From Liopterus haemorrhoidalis (lineage: Eukaryota; Arthropoda; Insecta; Coleoptera; Dytiscidae), in assembly GCA_963971575.1 (NCBI GenBank), contig OZ020616.1:36250306-36314305 (forward strand): a DNA stretch of 64,000 bases, given 5' to 3'. A program made the position numbers and the translations under genes. Each line of letters opens with the position of its first letter. The first letter of the stretch is position 1. A model generated the notes under the pieces. That model ran no database searches and was not told where the DNA came from. It saw only the letters and a list, made by a program, of their open reading frames with translations. Positions 1-9,583 of the stretch are shown here, piece after piece.

Positions 1-99
1 AGAAAATGAAATGATCTGAAGAGAAATAAAAAAAAAATGTCAGTATGGTCGAGCGGTATATAGAAAATTCAGTTGGTCTTGAAATCACAATACAAAAAA

Positions 100-575
100 A
101 AAAAAACACTGGTACGACACCTTTACAACGGCTCCTGGGAGTAGATAATTCCAGCCCAGATAATAAAGGCTTGAATGAAATCAAGCCCTTTTGCGCGATT
201 TAACACCATTACGGAATCGACAACTTGATCGCGAAAGAGTTGAGAGAACAATGAGAGATAATCGTGGCTTTGAAAACGCTAACCGAAAAAGGCGAGATAC
301 TTTACAGTTTTCGTTGGGAGATTTTGTGCTGATACATAGGGATTCCAAATTGCACATCAGTAAAAACAGATTACGAGTTTTTGGGTCCCTATGAAGTACT
401 TAAATGCTTAGATAAAGGTCGATACGAGTTGATGAAAGTTGTTACGAATTTCATCACTAAGGCAGCAAAGGGACTAGTAAGTCGGTGGCCTGAAAGTTGG
501 GTGGTGAGCTGTGATATGAAATACCTCATCGAGATGTTCGAATCTGATGAGTCAGGTAACTTTCAATGCTAAGTA
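100..575 (+). pseudogene. Ty3/gypsy integrase C-terminal remnant
   Basis: The first 100 bases hold only A-rich sequence. Conceptual reading in shifting frames gives a TGTTPLQRLLGV segment, then RDLTPLRNRQLDRERVE, NRKRRDTLQFSLGDFVLIHR, and after a frameshift near 380 GPYEVLKCLDKGRYEL. This order (tail of the integrase core, basic helix, GDFV strand, GPYEV strand) is the C-terminal end of insect Ty3/gypsy Pol. At least two frame changes make it dead. The rest of the element lies upstream of the window or is lost. Confidence 0.7.
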
Positions 576-799
576 TTAGTTGATCAGTTGTATTTTGTCT
601 TTTTAGGGTGGTTGGATTATCACTGGCAGATTAGACAGTTTCTGGGATAATAAAGTAGAAACTGGTCTAATAGTTGATCTCTTACGGCCAGAGTTGTGCC
701 GTTGGAGGAGATTTCTCAACATTAATCGTTTTATTTTTTAGAACAACAGCCCTCAGACTTTTTACAGCATTCGAGTTCTGCAGACCATGTTCCTGGAAG

Positions 800-977
800 A
801 GACTAGGAGATGACAGGCGGCGCTTCGAGAGCGGAAGCTATCCGTTATGAAATTGGAGAAAAAGTAGTAGTAGAAGACATACAATTGACCGGTAGTGGCA
901 AGTTGGAGGCCAAGTTTCTAGGGCCTTATGAAGTTTTGAGTGTAAGGGCGAACGATCGCTATTTATGTAGCGCTTAA
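800..977 (+). pseudogene. second gypsy integrase C-terminal remnant
   Basis: Reads RYEIGEKVVVEDIQLTGSG then LEAKFLGPYEVLSVRANDRY before a stop. It repeats the same Pol C-terminal segment seen at 300-450 but diverged, so it comes from a different gypsy copy or a tandem rearrangement. Confidence 0.65.
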
Positions 978-1039
978 ACCGCACGAAGGTAACTGATTAT
1001 GTTGAGAATAACTAGAATGGTAAGAGCTATTTTATTGCT

Positions 1040-1560
1040 TTCATAAAATGATAAGGCACTGAGTATGAAGCAGCGACAGTCACTGAGCTTGTTGAGTACC
1101 GCAAGACACACTGGTCGTTTTGCTTTGTGAAGGCACCGAGTATAAAGAAGCGACAGTCACTGAGCTTGTTGGGTACTGTAGACAATCTGTAATGAAATAA
1201 ACTGATGGATAGTTGAGTTGAGAATTGATAGCTTGTCGAGTACCGCAAGACACACTGGTCGTGTTGAGGGCAGTTGAACGATCAGGGACCGTCTCTGCTA
1301 GTTGAGAGCAGTTGAACGGTCAGGGATCGTCTCTGCCAGTTGAACGATAAGGGACCGTCTCTGCCAGTTGAGAGCAGTTGAACGGTCAGGTATCGTCTAT
1401 GTAGGTTAAGACCATGGTCTATATGTAGATTGAATGAGGGCCCTCGAATGTGGTGTGGATCTTAAATGGTCAGTGGTGTGGATCTTAAATGGTCAATGGT
1501 GTGGATCTTAAATGATCAGGGATCTTAAATGGTCAGGGACCTTAAAAGGTCTATGATATT
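1040..1560 (+). repeat. compound tandem-repeat block beside the gypsy remnants
   Basis: Three tandem sets follow one another: an 80-base unit (copies starting near 1051 and 1131, with a partial copy near 1225), a 50-60-base unit containing CAGTTGAACG and CAGGGACCGTCTC (1265-1395), and a 23-25-base unit GTGTGGATCTTAAATGGTCA (1455-1545). Such arrays are common in the LTR or untranslated region of gypsy elements. I could not define LTR ends. Confidence 0.7.
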
Positions 1561-1976
1561 GGACCTTAAATCTTTTCTTTTTCCTTAAATCTTTTTGAAG
1601 ATTGTTTCAGACTATTCTAAGGCCTACATGATCATCCCCTGATGTCATCTACCACATCATCATTTATCAGATATTCGTCTACAGAAAGGACGTGAGGACA
1701 CGCCAGGAGTAGGACGGCCGTGTTAGCATCTAGCCTTCCACGAAGCCCTGTTACGTCACCATAAAATGTTATCTAGATGCCATCCGTAATCGGGACCCAC
1801 TAATGATGACGACTCATTAACGATAACGATGACGGCTCATTACACTAATTGGTTTTTATAAAACACACGTAGAATTTGATAGAGAGATCAGATGTTTTCT
1901 TACGTTGTAAGAGTGAATACTTAGAATAAAATAGTCTGTGAACAAGTTGAGTTTTATTTAAACAATAGATCCCTTA

Positions 1977-1986
<10 letters not shown>

Positions 1987-2028
<42 letters not shown>
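1987..2028. repeat. (TA)n microsatellite
   Basis: About 20 TA dinucleotides in a row. Confidence 0.95.
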
Positions 2029-2029
<1 letters not shown>

Positions 2030-2033
<4 letters not shown>

Positions 2034-4415
2034 TGAACCGGAACAAAAACCGCAACGAAAAAAATTACGGTTCAAAGCCCTGAATAGAACGCTCGTACCG
2101 AGTTTGTATACTAAATTCTATCTGTACGCGCTCAGCCGCTGAGGCCATGTTCACGAAAGTACGTTACATTTACATTCGTCTCGTATCTTAGTGTATCTTA
2201 GTTGCTCATTTCAGTCACCGCATCATCTAAACTCTTAGTATCGTGCTTCTTTAAGCAGAAGTAGAATTAGACTTTTTCTACTTCAATTATTTATTTGTTG
2301 TTGACGTGAATGCATTTAACACATGCATTCACATTCGTGTGTGTTAGTATATTTTGCAAATACACGGTGTGGACTTGTGAAATCGATTGTCCAAACTCTC
2401 CATTCTAGACCTGGTGTATTATGAAGATTACAGTAGCTCAAAGGATCCTTTGCTATGTGACGTTTCAATCACTAGGTAAGTCCATCAACCATGTATATTG
2501 TATATATCCAATCCCATCTCCAGCATTCTATAATCGCGTTAGATTGCGCCCAATAAAGTCAATTCGCTTTATTTCGTTTTTCACCTACATCGTGAGTCCC
2601 GCTTTACGATCGTCGCGGACGTGCTCCTATGAGCAGGAATCTGGTCAATGTCTCCGTTTGGGAACATTGCAGGGCTCCGCATTTAATACCTGATAAAAAG
2701 ATAAAATGAGTATGCTACTAGAGTGACGTACTCTACCCAAGTACCAGCCAAACTGGGAAGATCACCTAAACGGGATGTGAGTGCGAATGAAGGGGCTCAT
2801 GCTTGTGTTTGCTTAATGCGGGTGCGGAAAAGGTTCGACCGATCCCGAAGACGTCGCGGGGAAAGAAAAAGCTACTACACATCAAGCCATCAACTTTGAG
2901 AACACCAGTCAATTTGATATTTCTATAATATAAATATAATCGCTGACTAAATTGTTGTTGAAACTACCATATTGCCGCTACTGGTTTTTCTTCGTGTTAT
3001 CGTTTCGCATCTTTAAATTTTTTCCGACCGCCAACATATATAAGGGAGGTATTGTGATCATACCGATTTTGACATTTCGAGATTTCGATGGATTCACGAA
3101 TTGAGGTCCTTACATAACGTTTTGACTATTTTTAGCATGATGTATGGCGGTCTGTCTGTCTGTCTGTCTCTGTGTCTATCTGTCTGTCTGTCTGTGTGTC
3201 TGTCTGTCAGTCCGTCCGTCGGTCTGTGCACACGTGCAGAGCATATTCGGCTACAAGGATTTCAATGAAATTTCATATTTAAGCTTTAAAAAATTTATCT
3301 AACAAAAGTTGCTATAAAAGTAATAACTAACAACTTTTTTTTGAGACATTATATGTTTTCATACTTATATGTAACGTTTTCATGGTCATGATAAATAATA
3401 TCTCTATTAGAAAATATTAGGCCAAGTTATTTCTACTGTGCTGCTAGAATGTATTTTATACAAGTACTTTGTGATGGTGGTCGGTTCTGTGGTGGCCACA
3501 GCTGATATTTCGTTTTCAATCCGTTCTCAGTCACTGGAAAATACAATTTAGTTGAAATTAAAACTATGTTATATTACCTCGGGCATCAGACAGATTCTAC
3601 ACAATATCAACAATGCTCTACCATTGGTAGATAACTAACTATTGAGCTCATTCGCCCACATAGAAGAACACATTTAACGTAAAATCAATCAGTTAACAGA
3701 AAGCAACGTATATACTGTCTGTGAAATTGAAATATATCGTAACTATTACACTAAGAAAGTGTAATTCTCAAATCTATTTGTAATCGAGGACAAGTTGAGT
3801 AAATTCTTTCTAAATTTGAAGCCAGGGCGAAAATCCACATCAGGTCTGCTTGATAAGTAGCTTAGATTTCATTAAAACAGGAACTGAAATGTAACATTTA
3901 TTTTATGTTCACGGAATGATAGAATTTCTGCTTAGAAATGTATCTACTGCTTATCTACAATTTATTTACGATAATCCTTTGCCTCGAGGCACTTCTTGCA
4001 CATCGAATATTATAGCTATACAGAAATAATCTTTCTTATCTGGCCAAACCAATAACTTTAGAGTAAGGATAGATTTTATGTTGTAATCTAAGCCAATAAA
4101 TTTGTCACAAAGTATGATCAATAGGATTTAGTGACCCAAATAAAGAACTGATGTCCCTCAAAGGAATAAAAGCAACTTTCATCTCCTGGAAAATAGTGCA
4201 GAAGGGTCGCAGGACAAAGCTTGCAACTGAAAAGGTGTAGTGGATACGCAATCTACTAAAATTGGACAGCGCAAGATTTTACTTGTACACTCGGGTAACG
4301 AAGTATTTAATAGAAGCTAGTACAATGTTGAACTAAGTTGCATTATTATTAGCTTAGATTATGTTCATGCGTCAGAACTATATAGGAATTGAATCATTGA
4401 GTCATATGAATCGAC
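2030..4415. other. unassigned stretch
   Basis: No recognisable protein domain. 2040-2900 is less AT-rich than its surroundings and has one 90-codon ORF (2421-2693) with a gtaagt donor-like site near 2475; it resembles no family I know. A TCTG microsatellite lies at 3149-3226. 3300-4415 is featureless AT-rich DNA. Confidence 0.5.
3149..3226. repeat. (TCTG)n microsatellite
   Basis: TCTG tetranucleotide array with a few TGTG interruptions. The left flank (gactatttttagcatgatgt) resembles the left flank of the dispersed repeat near 45000, so it may be an old copy of that family. Confidence 0.85.
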
Positions 4416-5084
4416 ACAGCACGCTCTATGCCTTAACATTGTTTGTTATGAAACCAAGACCCTACGGAGACGAAGGGGGATTTTCCCCGTGGAGTATAAC
4501 AAGTTGCCTAATTTCCTTTTATGTTATTCAGCTATTAGTAAGAAAAACTACGACGCCGTATTGTGTTTATGATTGTTTTGTTGTGTTATTTTTTCTATTT
4601 TACTATTTTACCTTTTCATCATCTTTAACTTTTAATAATATTGCCGTAAATTGCATTTTAAGAGTTGCGAATTGTATTTCAACCGCGTAGTATTTTAAAT
4701 ACTAAAAAGTAATGTTTAATTAAAATGTTACATATAGTTTTTTCTTTAAAAAAAGTATTTGTATTCAGTACTTGGAATACATCAGAAAAGTATTTTACCC
4801 AGTATTGATTATGGATACACATCTATATAATTTGTCAGATAAATTTTAATTTATCATGGAATTAATGATGTAATATATGCCCGTTTTAAATTTAGAAAGT
4901 GTCTGAAGCATTGCTATAAAATATTATCGAGAAAAAAGGTGTCTAGATAGACATGGAATCATTTACTTTTATATTAACAGAAACAGTAGAATAGTTATTT
5001 ACGTCCAATTTGTATAATGGTAGAATTAGGAAATAATTTCATTCGGCTTTTTGGACAAGAAGCGTTTATTTTAAACAACACAAC

Positions 5085-5116
5085 GTTTCACCAACAACAT
5101 TGTTGGCTTCTTCAGG
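5085..5116 (-). ncRNA. hammerhead-ribozyme-like motif (arm 1)
   Basis: On the minus strand: CTGAAGA, then a stem-loop of about 18 bases with CCAACA pairing TGTTGG, then GAAAC. The core fits CUGANGA...GAAA apart from one extra A before the stem. Flanking helices I and III were not resolved, so activity is unproven. Confidence 0.35.
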
Positions 5117-5697
5117 TGCTATAACAATAACATACAATAAAGTAACAATCTTATATAGTTATAAATTAATTTACCTATGTTAGTTAAACGCCACTCCCTA
5201 TACAACATGATTATTAGTACGTCGAATTGTATGATTGTTCCGGATTTCATTGCCTGTTGGGTTTTTTCACTGGTTTACCTGGATGTGGAGGTTTATGCTT
5301 TTTAAGAGTGATTATTGCATCATGTTGTCAGGGAGGATAGTGTGACTGCCTGTCATATTGATGCGCTAATCGGTTTTACTATCATTCGTAATGTTTGAAT
5401 TTTGTTAATCTTTGATATTATTATATTGATCACTAGTCTCTTTGTTTAAAATTTAAAATTTAACTAACAGTCACTACCATTGGTTATTATAGTATAATAT
5501 TTAAATTTATTTTCTGTTTTTCCTATTTTCTGTATTTTTCAAGAACAAAATATTTTATCAATGTTAATTCTGCAATTTCACCATCCTTGGAGATGACTGA
5601 TGTACATGTTGTTAGAGTGACTAAACGTCACTAACATAGGTAAATTAATTTATAATTATATAAGATTGTTACTTTATTGTATGTTATTGTTATAGCA

Positions 5698-5729
5698 CCT
5701 GAAGAAGCCAACAATGTTGTTGGTGAAAC
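5698..5729 (+). ncRNA. hammerhead-ribozyme-like motif (arm 2)
   Basis: Mirror copy of the motif at 5085-5116, now on the plus strand, with the same stem and GAAAC. Preservation in both arms supports it being part of the element rather than chance. Confidence 0.35.
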
Positions 5730-6347
5730 TCTGTGTTCTTTAAAATAAACGATTCTTTTCCAAAAAGCTGAATGAAATTATTTCCTAATTCTACCATTAA
5801 CAGAAACGTACACTTTTAAATTCAGGGCCTACTAAACTTTTTTTTCGATCATATTATATTTTAAATGTACGTAATTTAGAAACCTACTAATTATCTTAAA
5901 TATATACTAATAAATTCAGGTTAATTTAATATTATTTATGAAATTTATTTTATTAAAATTTGCAGATTACAGTATTATAAAAATATATTTTGACTTTCAA
6001 TTCTTATCGGCAAAACATTGATGTATGCAAACTGTACAACTCCTCGGGGCAACCCCCGTTTCCCCGCCTAAAGAGGCTTCATAACAACTCGTCCTCGTTC
6101 AGTCTCTATGTTATACTACCTCATTTTTCATAATAAACAGGAAACAAATACAGAATGTTCCATAAATATTAAGGTTTCAAGGTAATTGAATTTTTTTACC
6201 ATCCTTTTTAAAACTGTGGTATAACTTATGCCGGTCAACTAAGCAATCTCAACTCGGCAATATCAACTCGGTCACGTCAAATCGGTTATGGTGAGAAATC
6301 TTAGTAACAAAAAAATGTTATAAAAAGAAAATTATGTTATTGTTATA

Positions 6348-6528
6348 GGGTATTCCAAATGTTTAGGCGGAACAAACTGGTCTCTTCATTTTTGTAAGTT
6401 ATCATGAGTTCTTCTTTTATGGTTTGAAGTAGGCTTTTGCTTAACAAAATTATTAAAACTCTCACTTAATCTGTAAAAGGAACTAAAAATGAAAATCTAG
6501 TTCCGCCTAAACCAAAGTAACAGATTTT
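6348..6528. mobile_element. TA-type MITE (GTTTAGGCGGAAC family)
   Basis: Terminal inverted repeats read GGGTATTCCAAATGTTTAGG and, at the other end, the complement of CCGCCTAAACCAAAGTAAC. Other copies lie at 21241-21617 and 44615-44778; a single end is seen near 7408. The termini and flanking TA suggest a Tc1/mariner-derived MITE. Confidence 0.65.
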
Positions 6529-6569
6529 ATATTCTTGTTTTCTCCTAGGCCTTGTGGGGTAATAAAATA

Positions 6570-7375
6570 ACATTACAATATGAATATTATTACAATACTT
6601 TTTTTTATTTCATTTCTTTCGTTCCTCCGGTGTGCCTCTCTTTATTCCTATTCTCATTCCGGCTTCCTTCTCCGATCTCCTTCCTTCTTGCCTCCAGTTC
6701 TCTCGGCCATCTTTCTCCCTTACCTTCCTCACTCATCTGTTCCTTTATCTCTTCCTCTCTGCGCTTGCTTTGCTTTCTCAACGCTAAGTGCTCCAAGGTG
6801 TCCTCTTCTTCCACATTCTACAGAGCTGGTCCTTTGGCTTTGCCCAGTACCTATTGTTCCTTTCTTCATTGTCACATCTTCACTTCGCTGTCTTCCTGAA
6901 ATTACCCCCTGATTTTACCCCATTTAAGAATCTTGGTATTACGATTACTCGTATCTCTTTATATCATTTCACACTCCACGTTTTGTCTATTCTGTCTGTC
7001 CTTTCCAGCTCCAGTACCTCCTTAATTTTTAATTCTTCTACTATATCTGTTCCTAGGTTTCTCTTTCTCTCTGCTTCTCTTATGTTCATTCCACACCTCT
7101 AAAAGTACTCTTTTCTTCTCTCCCCATGCCGACAATTTGCCTTTTTGTTCTTCCTTCATTCTTTCTACCTAGCATTCTCTTATGTCGGGTTGCTAACGTA
7201 AGAGTTTTCTCTAACTCAAGTTAAAATCATTTGTTTTTATATGTTACAACATTTAAAAATAAATGATTTTAACTTAAGTTAGGGATAATTCTTACTTTAG
7301 CAACCGGCCATTAGTATTTTTCTATTCTCTTCCCTTCTAAATTTCTCCTCATATTCACTACCCGCGCTCCGGGAA
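6570..7375 (-). pseudogene. jockey-like LINE C-terminal remnant
   Basis: Minus-strand reading is Arg/Glu/Lys-rich with stops: NVEEEDTLEHLALRKQ, then EEGKGERWPRELEARRKE. The 'EE.ETLEH' pattern followed by a charged helix is the C-terminal end of jockey/R1-type ORF2 in insects. The left end (CCTAGGCCTTG) matches the left end of the related copy at 17581, so both keep the same 3' terminus. A MITE (7183-7310) splits it. Confidence 0.5.
7183..7310. mobile_element. 128-bp MITE with TTA duplication
   Basis: Nearly palindromic: arms of about 50 bases beginning GTCGGGTTGCTAACGTAAG and ending CTTTAGCAACCGGCC. Flanked by TTA on both sides (7180-7182 and 7311-7313), the signature of PIF/Harbinger MITEs. 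Confidence 0.7.
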
Positions 7376-7692
7376 AAGAAAATTATATATAATATATAAA
7401 ATATATTATCTGTCTATCCCAAAAGTTTAAACGGAACTGAACTGGATTTTTATTTTCGTGAGTTGTTACAAGCCTACGATTATCTTATAACGATTGAATG
7501 GGGATTTGGTTTAAAAAAATTGTCTAAAGCCCCATTCATCGTTAAAAGTTGTAAAAGTAAATGTGTTTTGAAGTTTGAAATATTAAATAATTACAGAATT
7601 TAATGGTGTGTAACTTTCGTCTTTATAGTAATTACGAATTATAGTAATAACTTTCCTTGAATTTAATAGTGTATTTATAATAGTACATAAAA

Positions 7693-8130
7693 ACGAAACA
7701 TGGACCTTAACAAAGCGAGATCGACAACACCTCATAGTTTTCGAAAATAAAATATTACGCAGAATCTTTGGTCCCATTCAAATTAATGGTGAATGAAGAA
7801 TCCGTAAGACCAAAGATATCCGAGAACTGTACTCAAGGCCAAGTATTACCCAAGAACTCAGAGGCAGACGATTACAGTGAATAGGACACGTTATGACAAT
7901 GAGGGAGGACAGAATGGTTAGGAAGATATGGGAAGGAAGATTGAATACCCGTCGACCAGTGGGAAGACCTCGCAAAAGATGGAGAGATCAGCTAACCGAA
8001 GATCTAACAAGTATTGGCATACAGGGTATTTGGCAAGACTTGACAATGAATAGATCGAGATGGAGGGCGTATGTGAGTGAGGCCAAATGTCAATCTTACT
8101 GATAGTGCCCAAAGAAGAAGAAGAAGATTT
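7693..8130 (+). pseudogene. RTE-like LINE 3' end (endonuclease/RT tail)
   Basis: The plus frame reads KTWTLTKRDRQHL, LRRIFGPIQINGE (stop), ELRGRRLQ (stop), IGHVMTMREDRMVRKIWEG, then RRPVGRPRKRWRDQL and DLTMNRSRWRAYVSEAK before TGA. The 'GHV.RM.D.R...GRPR.RW.D...DRxxWR..V.EA' series is the C-terminal signature of many insect LINEs with microsatellite tails. A (GAA)n tail follows at 8115-8130. It is 5'-truncated with two in-frame stops. Related pieces lie at 16160-16480 and 41446-41800 on the minus strand. Confidence 0.75.
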
Positions 8131-8179
8131 ATAATAATACTGATATTACTGGATTGTAATTTCGATCTGCAATGCAGCC

Positions 8180-8790
8180 TTCACCAGCAGCAGGTGAACA
8201 AATATTTAACGGTTTCATTGTTGCTTAAGTGCACACAAACAAATCTTTCGTGCATGTCTCACAATTAGGAGGATCATGACCTCGAAGGAGGTGTCCATGA
8301 GTCTACCAACAGTGGTCTATACGAAGGCGTATAGACCACTGTTTCCTCCTTGCGGTTGATTAGGAAGAAACCTATGGTTTAAGATCTCCATTTATCTACC
8401 ACAACTTCACATTTTGTATGCTGTTCCAGTCATGTTGCCATATTCGTAACACCAGATGTTTCATATTACTCTGTGTGTTATCTGGAAATATGAAACCCGC
8501 ATCAGTCATAGATCTATGAGGGCGGCTTTTGCAGCTACATCAGCCGCTTCATTACCTTTAATACCAACATGTCCCAGTATTCAAATCTCTACCTCTACCG
8601 TTACATTCTGAGCATTCAGATTGAGGAGCAGCAATATGATCTTTAGTAGAAGAGAGTGCACTGGATCTGGATCTTGGATACTGTTCATTGCGTTCAACGA
8701 GTCCATCAAGATAATACTTGATTGACTTTGCTATGAGGAAACAAAACTTTAATATTGCCGTACAGGTCAGCATTGTATATATTCGATATG
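8180..8790 (-). pseudogene. jockey-like LINE RNase H and C-terminal remnant
   Basis: The minus strand gives LDGLVER, a broken RNase H core, then GHVGIKGNEAADVAAKAAL (the HxGIxGNExAD motif of LINE RNase H), and later RLRIDHCWLTHGHLLRG and PPNCETC, the post-RNase H zinc-binding region. Several stops and frame changes are present. A perfect 16-base hairpin (8308-8343) lies inside it. Confidence 0.7.
8308..8343. repeat. perfect 16-bp hairpin, 4-base loop
   Basis: Arms AACAGTGGTCTATACG and CGTATAGACCACTGTT around AAGG, with no mismatch. It sits inside the decayed jockey C-terminal region, so it probably arose by a local inverted duplication. Confidence 0.9.
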
Positions 8791-8799
8791 AAGTGCAAA

Positions 8800-9254
8800 C
8801 GGTACTGAAAGAACAAAATTTGGCTTTAGGAAACTTTTATGATAGATAATATTGGCAATTAAGAACAAGATAACGTCGAAGAACGCTATTAAATGGCAAA
8901 TTAATAAAAAGAATATATATAAAATCTTGTAGTACTGCAGGAAATCGCTGTACCTTAATACAAGTGAATAAGGTGAGTAATATATATTTAAAAACTGTTG
9001 CCAACTGAAACTTTTAAGTTAATTAAAATTGGAAGGTCATCTGGAGATCTTATCAAATTATTTTGGCTATTACTGGAACATTTTCAGTATAGTTTAACAC
9101 GATTTTGTATCTGAGCGATTGTATCATATTTACATAACACGGCTCATCTTTATTTTGTATTGTATAAATAAATTTCCGTCACTGAATTACTGACGGAAAT
9201 TATTTTAAAATATACAATACCATAACTGCAGTCCTAATGATTTTATAATGCAAC

Positions 9255-9305
<51 letters not shown>

Positions 9306-9502
9306 AATAATAAAACACAAAATAAATAATCAGATAAACGCATTGTTAATATCTGAATAAAAAACTATTTACAATATTTCATGAAAATTGTCATTTCTAA
9401 AGTTAGATTTTATATCAAAGTTAAATGTAAACAATAATCCTGCAAATAGTATTTCATTTTTTCCCATTCAAGTTCGTTAAATGTTACAAGAATGATTTCA
9501 CT
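8800..9502. other. upstream region of the DUF1091 gene
   Basis: AT-rich DNA with an 11-bp hairpin (AATTTCCGTCA, 9171-9181, pairing 9191-9201) and an (AT)n microsatellite at 9260-9302. No core promoter element can be assigned with confidence. Confidence 0.5.
9260..9302. repeat. (AT)n microsatellite
   Basis: About 20 AT dinucleotides, 200 bases upstream of the DUF1091 start codon. Confidence 0.95.
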
Positions 9503-9583
9503 ATGAGACAGATATTACAAATTGTTGTTGTTTTATTTTTGTTTAATCATGTCAAAACTGATATGTGGAAAAATGTTTTAGGG
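9503..9583 (+). CDS. DUF1091 gene exon 1 (signal peptide)
   Basis: 27 codons from ATG 9503, ending GGG before a gtaagta donor at 9584. Encodes the whole signal peptide and the first mature residues (DMWKNVLG). The start is chosen because it is the only ATG that places a basic n-region before the hydrophobic core. Upstream, an AT microsatellite ends near 9302, and a weak TATATC at 9411 is the only TATA-like string; no confident promoter is visible. Confidence 0.85.

Larger units (their letters stand above)
4985..5798. mobile_element. Penelope-like foldback unit nested in element A
   Basis: Inverted arms of about 150-170 bases (from AATGGTAGAATTAGG at 5016 to CCTAATTCTACCATT at 5798). Possible 12-base target duplication ATTAACAGAAAC at 4973-4984 and about 5796-5807. 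The inverted copy of element A has no insertion at the corresponding place. Each arm contains CCTGAAGAAG, a CCAACA/TGTTGG stem and GAAAC, a hammerhead-like core of the type reported for Penelope-like retroelements. No reverse transcriptase is present. Confidence 0.55.
4418..6125 (+). mobile_element. inverted-repeat element A, copy 1 (interrupted)
   Basis: The left end (ctctatgcc...gttatgaaaccaag, gggg..ccccgtggagt) and right end (actcctcggggc...ggcttcataac...gtctctatg) are inverted versions of one another. The whole unit reappears in the opposite orientation at 23424-24287. This copy is split by a separate insertion (4985-5798). No transposase was recognised, so it is a non-autonomous foldback or MITE-like element of unknown superfamily. 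Confidence 0.75.

Noticed and set aside
6552..7102. Overlapping plus-strand ORFs of 104-115 codons
   Set aside because: They are low-complexity Ser/Leu/Phe readings of the pyrimidine-rich complement of a jockey-like LINE on the minus strand.
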